NCBI GenBank assembly: GCA_003151975.1
Contig: PLZD01000058.1
Location: 149,960 to 210,508 of the forward strand
DNA from: Elusimicrobiota bacterium
Lineage (GTDB): Bacteria; Elusimicrobiota; Elusimicrobia; UBA1565; UBA9628
Length of the DNA stretch: 60,549 nucleotides
Direction of reading: 5' to 3'
In this document: in pieces, positions 33,153 through 42,679 of the stretch
Position numbering within the stretch: position 1 is the stretch's first letter
How the letters are laid out: every line of letters starts with the position of its first letter
The notes under the pieces: model-generated
Databases searched by the model: none
What the model saw: only the letters and a program-made list of their open reading frames with translations
Told to the model about the DNA's origin: nothing
Made by a program: the position numbers and the translations under genes

Positions 33153-34496
33153 ATGAAACTAACAAAAACTTTGGCGATCCTCCTCACTCTCGGCCTCTCG
33201 GGCGGCCCGGCTTGGCCCGAACTCACGCGCATCGGCGGCGCCGGAGCGGTCAAGGGCGGCGTCAACGCGGTGGCACCCGACACCCAGGTCGGCCGCGTCA
33301 TCGAGAGCGGCAAGCCCCTCTACCTCAACGACCACGTGACGACCAAGAGCGACGGCCGCCTGCAGGTCATGCTCCTCGACGAATCGGTCTTCACCTTGGG
33401 CCCCGACAGCGACATGGTCCTCGACGAGTTCGTCTACGATCCCGCGACCTCGGCGGGCAAAGTCACCGCCAAGCTCACCAAGGGCGTGTTCCGCTTCGTG
33501 ACGGGCAAGGTGGCCCGGCAGGCGCCCAGCAACATGAAGGTGACCGTCCCGACCGGCACCATCGGCATCCGCGGCACCAGGCTTTTGGTCTGGATCACGC
33601 CGGCCCAGTCCAAGGTCATCCTCGAAGGCGCAGGGAAGAACAACACCGCCAACGAGACGCCGGGACGAGTGGAGGTTTTCGGGCAGAAAGGACCCTCGCA
33701 GATGCTCACACGCGAGGGCTTCGGCTCCGACTTGGCCGCGGGCCAACCTGCCACCACGCCCTCCGACCACTCGGCCGACCTGCAAAAAATCGACGGCATT
33801 CTCAACCCCAAGCCCGTCAAGACCGACGCTCCCAACGGCGGCGGAGCCGGCGGCAAGAAGACCGACGCGGCCAAAGAGACAGGCGGCGTCATCCAGGCTT
33901 TGGGCAGCCTCTCCAACACCCAAAACACGGGCCAGCAGACCAGCCAGAACTCGCAGACCACCAACCAAGCGAGCCAGTCCGCCGCCAACACCACCCAGTT
34001 CTCCAACGGCACGATCACCTGGGACTCGCTGCGCTCGGCCATCCTCTCCGGCATCGTCACGGGAACCGGGCTCTACAGCAACTCGGCCAACCCCGTGTCC
34101 GTGAGCTGCACGGGCTGTTCGGGATCGGCGACTTCATACTTCATGATGATGGTCGACTTCGGCGCCAAGACGATTGGAGACAGCGGAGCGAGTTCCTGCA
34201 TCCATCTCACCGACGCCGGCGGCACGACCGACCAACTCTTCAGCAGCGCCATCAGCTTCGCGTCGCTGACCGGGCCGGCGACGATCTCGTTGTCCGGACA
34301 TCTCCAAAACGCAACCACCACGGGCGTCGGCTACAACGGCGCCGGCGCGACCCAGCCGTTCCAAAACAGCACGGTGACCTTGCAGAACGCCGGCGGAGTC
34401 CCGGCCAAGATCGCGCTGGTCAACGCCGTGTTCCTCGGCTCCACGTCGAGTTCGACTCCCGTGACCTTCAACGCGACCTACTCCGTTTCGCGCTAG
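33153..34496 (+). CDS. secreted FecR-domain protein
   Basis: 447 aa. A signal peptide (TLAILLTLGLSGGPAW) is followed by a FecR domain at about residues 45-150, with GRVIESGKPLYLNDHVTT, the LGPDSDMVLDEFVYDP strand and VPTGTIGIRGT. Then a Gln/Asn/Thr-rich linker (about 250-290) and a C-terminal beta-rich domain of about 150 residues with a Cys pair (SCTGCSG). Unlike FecR of siderophore systems it has no cytoplasmic part, so it is a periplasmic or surface protein. It lies 10 bases after the TPR-barrel gene and is a candidate cargo or partner of it. It overlaps the convergent TPR gene by 4 bases. Confidence 0.9.
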   Translation: MKLTKTLAILLTLGLSGGPAWPELTRIGGAGAVKGGVNAVAPDTQVGRVIESGKPLYLNDHVTTKSDGRLQVMLLDESVFTLGPDSDMVLDEFVYDPATSAGKVTAKLTKGVFRFVTGKVARQAPSNMKVTVPTGTIGIRGTRLLVWITPAQSKVILEGAGKNNTANETPGRVEVFGQKGPSQMLTREGFGSDLAAGQPATTPSDHSADLQKIDGILNPKPVKTDAPNGGGAGGKKTDAAKETGGVIQALGSLSNTQNTGQQTSQNSQTTNQASQSAANTTQFSNGTITWDSLRSAILSGIVTGTGLYSNSANPVSVSCTGCSGSATSYFMMMVDFGAKTIGDSGASSCIHLTDAGGTTDQLFSSAISFASLTGPATISLSGHLQNATTTGVGYNGAGATQPFQNSTVTLQNAGGVPAKIALVNAVFLGSTSSSTPVTFNATYSVSR

Positions 34497-36520
34497 CGCC
34501 GCAGAAGCCGCCGGACCGCGGCGAGATTGGCCCTGGCCTCTTTGAGGCCGGGGCTTTTCTTTAGAGCGGCCGAGTATCGCGCGACCGCTTCCGCCAATCG
34601 GCCTCGTCGGACCAAGATGTTTGCGAGATTGACCTGCGCCTCGGCCAGGTTTGAGTCGATCCTCACGGCCTCGCGGTAATGCCGCTCGGCAAGGTCCAGG
34701 CGACCCTGCCCGAACAAGACGTTGCCCCAGTTGTAGTTCGCCTCGGCGCGCGTCTCGAAGCCATAGAGCGCCGACCGGTAATGCGCGACCGCCTCGCCAT
34801 CGCGGCCTTGGCGCGCGAGCAGCAGGCCCCAATTGTTTTGGACGCGTTCAAGACGCGGGTCCAACTCGGCCGCGGCGCGATACTCGCTCTCGGCCTGCCC
34901 GGCATTTCCGGCGCGCGCCAGCGCGTCGGCGAGATCAAGCCTAAAGGACGCGCGTGCCGCCTTCAAGGCGACTGCGGCGCGCAGATGCCCCAAACCCTCC
35001 GCCAGCCCGGAATCGGGGCCCTGGGCCAACGCGGCTCCCAGATGGGCGTGAAGATCGGATTGGTCGTCATGCGTCAGGCCCTTTGTCCAAATCTCGATAG
35101 CCCGCTTTTCCTCGCGGCGGCGCGCGAGCACGACGCCGAGATTGTCGTAGCCGATCCACTCATCGGGATACGAGGCCACGGCTTCTTCAAGCCTCGCCAT
35201 GCCCTCCGCGTCCCTGCCGTCCTTGGCCAGCGCCACGCCCAGCGCGCTCAGCGCGAATCCGTTTCGCTCGTGGTCCAGCGCCGCCGACCAGAAGGTCGTG
35301 GAATCGCACCAGACCCCGCACTGACGCCAAGAAGCGACGCCCAAGGCGATGAGCCAGGCCGCGGCCAACGCCTTGGCGCCGCGCCCGCGGCCGCTGAGCG
35401 CCGCGCCGAACAAGACCGCAAAGCCCAGACAAGGAAGATAGCTGTAGCGGTCGGCGGCGCTCAAGACCATGCCTTGCTGCACGAGCCCCGACATCGGCGA
35501 GAGCATCACGGCAAAGCACGCCGCGGCGGCGGCGAGCGCGGGCCGGCGCCGGATCGCGGCGGCCGAGGCCGCGAGCATTCCCGCGCAGCCGACAAACTGC
35601 CAGGACCAAGCCGCAAACCAAGGCCTCGGCGGATAGTACGGCGAAAGGCCGGAGGGCCAGAGCGTCTTGATCGGATAGAACAAGAGGCCGTAGGCCGCCT
35701 GGCTCAGGCGCCAACAGAGTCCGTGCGCGGACAAACCCTGCAGAACGCCGGCCTCGGTCGCCGTCGCGGCGTTGAGCGCCAGCGTGATCGCGGTCAGCGC
35801 GCAGTACGGGACCAGCCCAAGCCACAGCGGCCGCAGATTTTTCTCGCGCCATCTCCGCGGATCGGCGGGCAGCCGCCGCAGCGGATAAATCTCGAGTATG
35901 AGCACGACGACGGGCAAAGTCACGCCCGTGCCTTTCGCCGACAAAGAGAGCGCAAACGAGACAAGAGCCGCGGCCTCCCAGATTCGCTTTCTCCGGGCGC
36001 CCATGGCGTTTAGCCGGCACAACAGGACCGCCATGAAAAAGACGCCGGAGAGCACGTCCTTGCGCTCGGTCGCCCACGCCACGGACTCGACGCGCAGGGG
36101 ATGCACGGCGAAAAACAGCGCGGCCAACGCCGCGCCGACGGCCGCTTGGCCGCGTGCGAGCTCCGGCCGCGCGCGCGCGAAAAGCCCGAGGCAGACGGCG
36201 TAGAACAAGCCCGCCGTCGCGGCGTGAAGGACGATGTTGACGAAATGAAATCCCCAGGGATCAAGGTTCCAGAAATGATAGTCGACGGCAAAGCTCAGCC
36301 AGGTCAACGGCTGCCAGAGCCCGCCTTTGGCGGCCGTGAGCATCCAACTCAAGTTCTCGAAGCGAAGGCCGCGAATCCAGGGGTTGTCGAGGATGTAGAT
36401 GCCGTCGTCGAAATCGACGAAGCCGTTGCCGAGCGCGGGCAAGAAGGCCGTCGCCGCCGCCAGGACGACGAGCGCGCCCAGCGCCCAAACCTCCAGCCTA
36501 TCTTGCTCCCGCGTCTTCAT
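34493..36520 (-). CDS. membrane protein with C-terminal TPR repeats (TMTC-like), copy 1
   Basis: 675 aa. About ten membrane helices occupy residues 15-410, with NGFVDFDDGIYILDNPWIRG and FFAVHPLRVESVAWATERKDVL, both typical of TMTC-like proteins. About seven TPR-like repeats follow (about 430-670). Eukaryotic TMTC proteins are O-mannosyltransferases; bacterial ones are mostly uncharacterised. An acidic DD in the first loop resembles the catalytic Asp of GT-C glycosyltransferases. It is the last gene of the operon; its ATG overlaps the stop of copy 2 (TGATG). Confidence 0.88.
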   Translation of the reverse strand: MKTREQDRLEVWALGALVVLAAATAFLPALGNGFVDFDDGIYILDNPWIRGLRFENLSWMLTAAKGGLWQPLTWLSFAVDYHFWNLDPWGFHFVNIVLHAATAGLFYAVCLGLFARARPELARGQAAVGAALAALFFAVHPLRVESVAWATERKDVLSGVFFMAVLLCRLNAMGARRKRIWEAAALVSFALSLSAKGTGVTLPVVVLILEIYPLRRLPADPRRWREKNLRPLWLGLVPYCALTAITLALNAATATEAGVLQGLSAHGLCWRLSQAAYGLLFYPIKTLWPSGLSPYYPPRPWFAAWSWQFVGCAGMLAASAAAIRRRPALAAAAACFAVMLSPMSGLVQQGMVLSAADRYSYLPCLGFAVLFGAALSGRGRGAKALAAAWLIALGVASWRQCGVWCDSTTFWSAALDHERNGFALSALGVALAKDGRDAEGMARLEEAVASYPDEWIGYDNLGVVLARRREEKRAIEIWTKGLTHDDQSDLHAHLGAALAQGPDSGLAEGLGHLRAAVALKAARASFRLDLADALARAGNAGQAESEYRAAAELDPRLERVQNNWGLLLARQGRDGEAVAHYRSALYGFETRAEANYNWGNVLFGQGRLDLAERHYREAVRIDSNLAEAQVNLANILVRRGRLAEAVARYSAALKKSPGLKEARANLAAVRRLLRR

Positions 36521-38538
36521 CAGCGCAAGAAGCCCGCGACCGCGGCGAGATTGGCCTTGGCCTGCGGCAAGCCGGGGGCGCTCTTGAGCGCCGCGCGATA
36601 GCGAGCGGCGGCCTCGGCATAACTGCCGCGCCCAGCGAGAATATTCCCCAAGTTGACCTGCGCCTCGGCAAGACCGGGATCGATGCGCAGGGCTTCTCGG
36701 AAATGCCGCTCGGCCTCCGCCGGCCTTCCAGCGTCCAGCAACAGGTTCCCTAAATTATGGTTGGCCTGCGCGCGCGTCCGGACGTCGCAGAGCGCCGCGC
36801 GATAGCGCAGGACGGCGTCCGCCGGCCTGCCGGCCCGCGACAGCAGCAATCCCCAATTGTTCCACGCGCGGCCCAGCTGCGGATCGAGTGAGACCGCGGC
36901 GAAAAATTCGCGGTCGGCGGCCGCGCCGAGACCCGCGCGCGCGTAGGCTTGAGCCAGTTCGGCCCGCCATGGGGCCACGCCCGGCGCCTGCAGCACGGCG
37001 GAACGCAGGAGCCCGATGCCTTCTTTTAGATCGCGGCCCGGACCTTGCGCCAGAGACATGCCGAGGTGAGCCGCGAGCTCTTCCGTCGGCGCCTGCGCCA
37101 GCCCGCGCCGCCAGACCGCCCGCGCCCCGGCCTCGTCGCCGCGGCTCTGATGGATCACGCCGAGCTTCCCGTAATTAAGATCGAACCGAGGGTACAAAGA
37201 AATCGCCCGCTCAAGCAGCGGCTCGGCCTCCCGCACGCGCCCGGCGTCCACCAAGACTCCCGCTAGGTTCGAGAGCGCGACCTCCCCGGGCCCGCGCTCA
37301 TAGGCCGAAGACCACAGCGTGACCGAGTCGCGCCAAACGCCGCACTGCGTCCAAGACGCGCAGCCCAACGCGATGAGCCAGGCGGCCGCCGCGGCCCGCC
37401 GCGCGCGGCCCGCCGAGAACGCCGCGCCAAACATCAGCGCGAAGCCCAAGCACGGCAGATAGCTGTACCGATCGCAGGCGCTCACGGCCATTCCCGACTG
37501 GACCAGCCCCAGCATCGGCAGCAGGAGCACCGCGTAAATCGCGAACGCCGCGGCGAGCGCGGGCGCGCGCCGCGCGAAACGCCCGACGACCGCGGCGACG
37601 GCGGCCGCCAAGCCCGCGCAGGCGAACAATTCCCAGGACCAGCTTCCAAACCAAAGCTTTGGCGGATAGAACGGCGAGAGCGCCGCCGGCCAAACGGTTT
37701 TGAGCGGGTAGAACAGAATCCGGAAAGCCGCCTGCCCCACGCGCCATGAGAGCCCGCGCGACGCCGTATCCTGAAGCGCTCCGCCGAGCCGGGCCGCGAC
37801 GATCGTCACGGGAACTGCGGCGGCGCTCAAGACAAAAAACGGCGAAAGCTCAGACCAGATGGGCCGGTAGGCGCGCTGCCGCCAGCGCCAAGGACCCACG
37901 GGCAGGCGCCGGAGCGGATAAACTTCCAAGATGGCCAGCGCGGGCGAGAGCATCAGCCCCGCGGGTTTGGCGGCCAGCGAGAGCGCCAGCGCCGCCGCGC
38001 CCGCGGCGTTCCATAATTTACGCCCCGACTCGACGGCCTTCAAACGAAACAGCAGCGCGGCCACGACGAAGATGCCCGAGAGCACGTCCTTGCGCTCCGC
38101 GGCCCAAGCCACCGATTCGACTCTCAGCGGATGCACGGAGAAGAACAAGGCGGACAGCGCCGCTCCGACGACGGCATCCTTGGCGCCGGCGAGACGAAAC
38201 AGCCGGAGGCAGACAAAATAGAAGAGCACCGCCGCGACGGCGTGCAGGACGATGTTGGTGCAGTGAAATCCGCTGGGCTCGAGGCCCCAGGCCCGGTAGT
38301 CGAGCGCGAAGCTCAGCCAAACCAGGGGATGCCACAACCCGCCCTTGACGGCCGTGAGCATCCAGCGCATATTGGCCGCGCCCAAGCCGCGAATCCACGG
38401 ATTGTCGCGGATGAAAATGCCGTCGTCGAAATCGACGAAGCCGTTATCGAGCGCGGGCAGGAAAGCCGTCATCGACGCCAAGAAGACGAGAACTCCAAGC
38501 GCCCAGACCTCCAGCCGCTCTTTGGCAAACGCTTTCAT
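36520..38538 (-). CDS. membrane protein with C-terminal TPR repeats (TMTC-like), copy 2
   Basis: 672 aa from the ATG at 38538; the longer open frame to 38883 would cover copy 3 and is rejected. Same architecture as copy 1: NGFVDFDDGIFIRDNPWIRG, FFSVHPLRVESVAWAAERKDVL, membrane helices to about 410 and TPRs to the end (AWNNWGLLLSRAGRPADAVL). The TPR part is much closer to copy 3 than to copy 1. ATGA overlap with copy 3. Confidence 0.88.
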   Translation of the reverse strand: MKAFAKERLEVWALGVLVFLASMTAFLPALDNGFVDFDDGIFIRDNPWIRGLGAANMRWMLTAVKGGLWHPLVWLSFALDYRAWGLEPSGFHCTNIVLHAVAAVLFYFVCLRLFRLAGAKDAVVGAALSALFFSVHPLRVESVAWAAERKDVLSGIFVVAALLFRLKAVESGRKLWNAAGAAALALSLAAKPAGLMLSPALAILEVYPLRRLPVGPWRWRQRAYRPIWSELSPFFVLSAAAVPVTIVAARLGGALQDTASRGLSWRVGQAAFRILFYPLKTVWPAALSPFYPPKLWFGSWSWELFACAGLAAAVAAVVGRFARRAPALAAAFAIYAVLLLPMLGLVQSGMAVSACDRYSYLPCLGFALMFGAAFSAGRARRAAAAAWLIALGCASWTQCGVWRDSVTLWSSAYERGPGEVALSNLAGVLVDAGRVREAEPLLERAISLYPRFDLNYGKLGVIHQSRGDEAGARAVWRRGLAQAPTEELAAHLGMSLAQGPGRDLKEGIGLLRSAVLQAPGVAPWRAELAQAYARAGLGAAADREFFAAVSLDPQLGRAWNNWGLLLSRAGRPADAVLRYRAALCDVRTRAQANHNLGNLLLDAGRPAEAERHFREALRIDPGLAEAQVNLGNILAGRGSYAEAAARYRAALKSAPGLPQAKANLAAVAGFLR

Positions 38539-40577
38539 CGGGGCAAGAACCGCGCGACGGCCGTCAGATTGGCCCGGGCTTGGGTCGAACTTGGATCGTT
38601 CTTGAGGGCGATGCGATAGCGCGCGGCGGCCTCGGCGTATCGGCCGCGCCGCGCGAGAATGTTTCCCAAGTTGATCTGCGCTTCCGCAAGGCCCGGATCG
38701 ATGCGCAGAGCCTCGCGGAAATGCCTCTCGGCCTCGGGCAGCCTTCCTTGGTCCAGCAGAAGATTGCCCATATTGTGGTTGGCCTGGGCGCGCGTCCGGA
38801 TGTCGCAGAGCGCCGCGCGGTAACGCAGCATCGCGCCGCCGGCATCTCCGCGGCGCGCCAACGCCAGCCCCCAATTGTTCCACGCCCGGCCCAGATGCGG
38901 ATCCAGCGAGACCGCGGCGGCAAATTCATGGTCGGCCGGGTCGAGCAGGCCGCCGCGCGCGTAGGCCTCGGCGAGCTCCGCCCGCCAGGACGCCTCGCCC
39001 GGATTCTGAAGAACCGCGGCCTCCAGAAGCTTGGCGCCCTCGTCGAACTGCCGGCCGGGACTTTGGACCAGCGACAGCCCCAGGCGAGCCTCGATGTCCG
39101 GCGTCGGACTGAGCGCCAGTCCCCGCCGCCACTCGACGCGCGCCCCAGCCTGGTCCCCGAGATCCGAACGAACGACCCCGAGATTCAGATAATTGAGCGC
39201 GAACTTCGGGTACGCCGCGAGGCCCCGTTCGAGCAAAGGCACGGCGTCCCGCCCGCGGCCGGTTTCGATCAAGCTGCCGGCCCAGTTGGCGAGCGCGAGT
39301 TCCCCGGGCGCCCGCTCGTAGGTCTGCGCCCAAAAATCGACCGGGTCCCGCCAGACGGCGCATTGGCGCCACGACGCGGCGCCCAGCATCGCGAGCCAAG
39401 CCAGCGCCAACACCCGCGCGGCGCGCGGCGCGCGGGCAAACGCCGCGCCAAAAATTGCTGCAAAGCCCAAGCACGACAGATAGCTGAACCGGTCGCCGGC
39501 GGCGTAGAGATGGCCCTGCTGAAAGAAGCCGAGCATGGGCGAGACCAGCACGGCGCAGCAGGCAAACGCCGCCGCAAGCCAAGGCCGGCTCCGCCGCCAC
39601 CGCCACAACAGCGCGGCGCAAGCCGCGACCGCGATCGCGCAGGCGAACAATTCCCAAGACCACAATCCGAACCAGGGCCGCGGCGGATAGAGCGGGGCGA
39701 GCGCGGCGGGCCACAAAGTCTTGGATGGATAGAAGCACAGACCGTAGAGAATCCTGCCGACGCGCCACGCTGATCCCAATGAGCCGATGTCCTTGATCGT
39801 TCCTTGGTCGATGGAGGCCGCCATGTTGAGCAGGGCGCCGGCGGCGGCCAGGATCAGGTAGTAGAGCGGCGCGACCAACACGCGACGGGACGGAGGCTTG
39901 AGCCATTTCCGGGGATCGGCGGCCAGCCGCCCGATCGGATAGATTTCGAGTATCAGCAGAACCACGGGAAATGTCATGCCCATGCCCTTGGCCGAGAGCG
40001 ACAGCGCAAAGCAAGCAAGTCCCGCCGCTTCCCACCGCGCGCCGCGCCGCGGCGCGCGAGCGGCCTTGAGATGCGCCGCCAAAGCCGCCACGCAGAAAAA
40101 ACCGGCGAGCAGGCCTTTGCGCTCCGTGGCCCAGGCCACCGATTCGACGCGCAGCGGGTGCACGGCGAAAAACAGCGCGGCAAGCGCGGCTCCCGCGGCG
40201 CGGTCGTCATCGGCGAGACTCGGCGCGGCGAGCTTAAAGAGGCGCAGGCAAACGCCGTAGAAGAGCAGCGCGGTGGCCGCGTGAATGAGAATGTTCGTCA
40301 AATGATAGCCGCAGGGCTCGAGCCCCCAGACCGCGTGGTCGAGCGCGAAGCTCAGCCACGTCAAAGGCTGCCAGAGCCCGCCGCGAAAATCCGTCAGCAT
40401 CGCGTAAAAATTCTTCAGGCCCAGGCCGTAGATCGCGGGGTTGCGCACGATGTAAAGCCCGTCGTCCCAATCGACGAAGCCGTTGCCGAGCGCGGGAGCA
40501 AACGCCGTCAGCGCCCCGGCGGCGACGAGTAAGGCGAGTGTCCAGCGCCAGAGCCTCTCATCGGAACGGGAAGTCAC
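38535..40577 (-). CDS. membrane protein with C-terminal TPR repeats (TMTC-like), copy 3
   Basis: 680 aa from a GTG at 40577 that overlaps the upstream oxidoreductase by 4 bases. It has the conserved NGFVDWDDGLYIVRNPAIYG loop, FFAVHPLRVESVAWATERKG, and the TPR segment AWNNWGLALARRGDAGGAML, nearly the same as in copy 2. The three copies likely arose by tandem duplication and now transfer different sugars, act on different targets, or form a complex. Confidence 0.88.
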   Translation of the reverse strand: MTSRSDERLWRWTLALLVAAGALTAFAPALGNGFVDWDDGLYIVRNPAIYGLGLKNFYAMLTDFRGGLWQPLTWLSFALDHAVWGLEPCGYHLTNILIHAATALLFYGVCLRLFKLAAPSLADDDRAAGAALAALFFAVHPLRVESVAWATERKGLLAGFFCVAALAAHLKAARAPRRGARWEAAGLACFALSLSAKGMGMTFPVVLLILEIYPIGRLAADPRKWLKPPSRRVLVAPLYYLILAAAGALLNMAASIDQGTIKDIGSLGSAWRVGRILYGLCFYPSKTLWPAALAPLYPPRPWFGLWSWELFACAIAVAACAALLWRWRRSRPWLAAAFACCAVLVSPMLGFFQQGHLYAAGDRFSYLSCLGFAAIFGAAFARAPRAARVLALAWLAMLGAASWRQCAVWRDPVDFWAQTYERAPGELALANWAGSLIETGRGRDAVPLLERGLAAYPKFALNYLNLGVVRSDLGDQAGARVEWRRGLALSPTPDIEARLGLSLVQSPGRQFDEGAKLLEAAVLQNPGEASWRAELAEAYARGGLLDPADHEFAAAVSLDPHLGRAWNNWGLALARRGDAGGAMLRYRAALCDIRTRAQANHNMGNLLLDQGRLPEAERHFREALRIDPGLAEAQINLGNILARRGRYAEAAARYRIALKNDPSSTQARANLTAVARFLPR

Positions 40578-41890
40578 GGAAGCCCCGCGATGTAGTCCTT
40601 GGCCAGGCGGAGTTGGTCGTGCAGATGGCTGTAGTAAAAAGATCCCGCGCGTCCGAGCGTGTCGAGATTGGAGACGCGCGACAAGGCGCCCGTGATGACT
40701 TTCACCTGTTTCTCGTAGCCGACGGTGTAGACGGGATAGGCGTGAGGCAAAGCGATGTGCCGCCGCTCAAGGACGCTCTCGCGGGAGATGAGGCCGATCG
40801 CGGTGAGCTCGCCCGCGACCCTCTCGCCCAGAGTCTCGTCGGATAGCCGGTCCAGCTCGTCGCCGGAAAAGCACGGCACTTCGGCAACCAGCGACGTCTC
40901 GCCCTCGGGCGCCATTTGCGCCGAGCGGTTCTTGGGCTCGTAGACGCGGCAGACGCAGTACTTGGACTCGGGAATGTAGATCGAAGCGTTCTTCGAGACG
41001 CGCGGGACATTCAAGCGCAGGAAGATCAAGCGGATCTTGCGGAAACGCAGGGCCGCCGCCGCCGCGCGCGCATCATTCGGCAGCGCGTCTCCCAAAAGCC
41101 GGACGAGCAAGGTGACCGGCAAGGTCGAGACCACGCGGCCGGAGACCTCGGCGGATTTTCCGTTGGCAAAGCCCACGCGCACGACCTTGCCGCCTTTGAG
41201 CTCGAAGGAGCCCACCTCGAAACCCGTCTGGAGCGCTTCGCGCGGCACGGCGGAGGCGAGCCGCTCGCTGATGGCCCCGTAGCCGCCGCGGGGGTAGAGG
41301 AACTGGCCGTCGATGTGCGCGGACTTGCGGCCCGGGAGCAGCACCTCCATCAGCAGAGAGCGCCAGGTCATCCCGCCCAGCCGCCGCGTGGCGACGTCGG
41401 GCGAGAGCTGGCAGGCCGGCAGGCCCCAGAGCTTCTCGGAATAGTTCAGCAGCAGCTCCTGGGCCAAAGTCGCGCCGAAGCGCGAGAGCGCGAAGTCCTC
41501 GAAGCTGACCACGGGCAGCGGACGCAGACGGGCGGCCAGCAGTTCAAGGCCGATGCGCACTGACCCCGCGACGCCGTAGGAGAATGCGGCATTGAGCGGG
41601 GTCGGCGGAAAATCGATGAGGCGCCCACGGCTCCAGACTTGGCTTGGCGCCTTGACCGGCAAAAGCTCCTCGCCCATGAGCGCGCGCAGATCCGCAGTCA
41701 CCTCGGCGTCGCGGTCGTGGAAGCGGTGCGCGCCCGCGTCGAAGCGATGCGCGCCGTGCTCGAGGGTCCGGCACATGCCGCCCAGCGCCTCGGACTTCTC
41801 GTAGAGAACGAAAGGCCGGCCCGCGCGCTGCGCGTAATAGGCCAAGCCAAGCCCCGCCGGCCCGCCGCCGAGAATGGTCAGCTCGGTCAT
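40574..41890 (-). CDS. FAD-dependent oxidoreductase (UDP-galactopyranose mutase / amine oxidase-like)
   Basis: 438 aa from the ATG at 41890. The N-terminal dinucleotide motif TILGGGPAGLGLAYYAQRAG and a second FAD motif (EKSEALGGMCRT) followed by HRFDAGAHRFH are typical of the UDP-galactopyranose mutase and protoporphyrinogen-oxidase-like family. In this context, between a methyltransferase and three TMTC-like membrane proteins, a role in sugar or lipid-carrier modification is plausible. Overlaps at both ends (ATGA, GTGA) place it in the operon. Confidence 0.9.
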   Translation of the reverse strand: MTELTILGGGPAGLGLAYYAQRAGRPFVLYEKSEALGGMCRTLEHGAHRFDAGAHRFHDRDAEVTADLRALMGEELLPVKAPSQVWSRGRLIDFPPTPLNAAFSYGVAGSVRIGLELLAARLRPLPVVSFEDFALSRFGATLAQELLLNYSEKLWGLPACQLSPDVATRRLGGMTWRSLLMEVLLPGRKSAHIDGQFLYPRGGYGAISERLASAVPREALQTGFEVGSFELKGGKVVRVGFANGKSAEVSGRVVSTLPVTLLVRLLGDALPNDARAAAAALRFRKIRLIFLRLNVPRVSKNASIYIPESKYCVCRVYEPKNRSAQMAPEGETSLVAEVPCFSGDELDRLSDETLGERVAGELTAIGLISRESVLERRHIALPHAYPVYTVGYEKQVKVITGALSRVSNLDTLGRAGSFYYSHLHDQLRLAKDYIAGLP

Positions 41891-42570
41891 GGCGCTTTGA
41901 TCGGCAGAGAGGAGATGAACGCCGCATCGCGCAGGCCCGCCTCGCGGTGGACCGCAGGAGCGCGAGCTCCCGACGGCAGGAAGCTCGTGACCTGCTCCAA
42001 GCTCATGAAGCGCGGCCGCACCGCGCGCGGCCGCGCCAGCGCGTCGATCCAACGGCAGGCGCGGTGCAGCAGCTGGCGGGGACTCCCGCGGCGCTCGGAG
42101 AATGTGTGCAGGAAATCCGCGCCGTCGTGGCGCGAGAAGAACGCCCGCAATTCCTCGTCGCCGAGCCAGTCGAGCAGGCCGAGCGAGACCACGATCTGCG
42201 TGCCCTTCGGCAGCTCGCCCGCGGAACCGACCTCGAAACTGATGCGGGATTCTCCCGCGTATCGTCGTCGCGCTTCTTCTATCGCCACGCGGGAATGATC
42301 GAGCCCCAAGTAGGCCGCGGCCCCCGCCTCGAGGAAGAGCGCGGCAAGCCGTCCCGTGCCGCAGCCGACCTCCGTCACTTTCTTGCCGTTAAGAAACGGC
42401 GCCAGCAGCTCGAGGCACCGCTGCCGGCGCAGGCGCGTGGGCCCGGAGAGCGCGCCCGCGAGCCACTCGGACGGACCGAGCGCGATTTTCCACCGCCCCT
42501 CGTAACGGGAGGCTTCCCAGTCCAATATCCGTTGGTCCCAAAATTGCGCGCTCGCGCGGGGGCTTTGCAT
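41887..42570 (-). CDS. SAM-dependent methyltransferase
   Basis: 227 aa, first gene of the five-gene operon. Motif I is VTEVGCGTGRLAALFLEAGA (about 65-84), followed by LGLDHSRVAIEEARRR. The C-terminal part (FLHTFSERRGSPRQLLHRAC) resembles methyltransferases of the ubiE/magnesium-protoporphyrin type. The substrate is unknown. Directly coupled to the FAD oxidoreductase. Confidence 0.87.
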   Translation of the reverse strand: MQSPRASAQFWDQRILDWEASRYEGRWKIALGPSEWLAGALSGPTRLRRQRCLELLAPFLNGKKVTEVGCGTGRLAALFLEAGAAAYLGLDHSRVAIEEARRRYAGESRISFEVGSAGELPKGTQIVVSLGLLDWLGDEELRAFFSRHDGADFLHTFSERRGSPRQLLHRACRWIDALARPRAVRPRFMSLEQVTSFLPSGARAPAVHREAGLRDAAFISSLPIKAP

Positions 42571-42630
42571 GGTGTCCGACGTAGATTTTACCGGATTTCG
42601 ACGTCTCCCCGCCTAGGTCCAAAGACCCCT

Positions 42631-42658
42631 GGTCAAAACGCGGAATTCCTTTATACTA
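42631..42658 (+). promoter_or_regulatory. candidate promoter of the glycine-zipper protein gene
   Basis: TGGTCA (42631-42636) and TATACT (42653-42658) are 16 bases apart, giving a leader of about 15 bases with GGAGAG before the ATG at 42680. Confidence 0.5.
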
Positions 42659-42679
42659 TCGGTGCCCGGAGAGACCCCC

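Noticed and set aside
38539-38883. 345-base extension of TMTC-like copy 2
   Set aside because: It lies over the end of copy 3 in another frame, is Arg-rich and has no family likeness; the ATG at 38538 overlaps the stop of copy 3 in the usual ATGA form.
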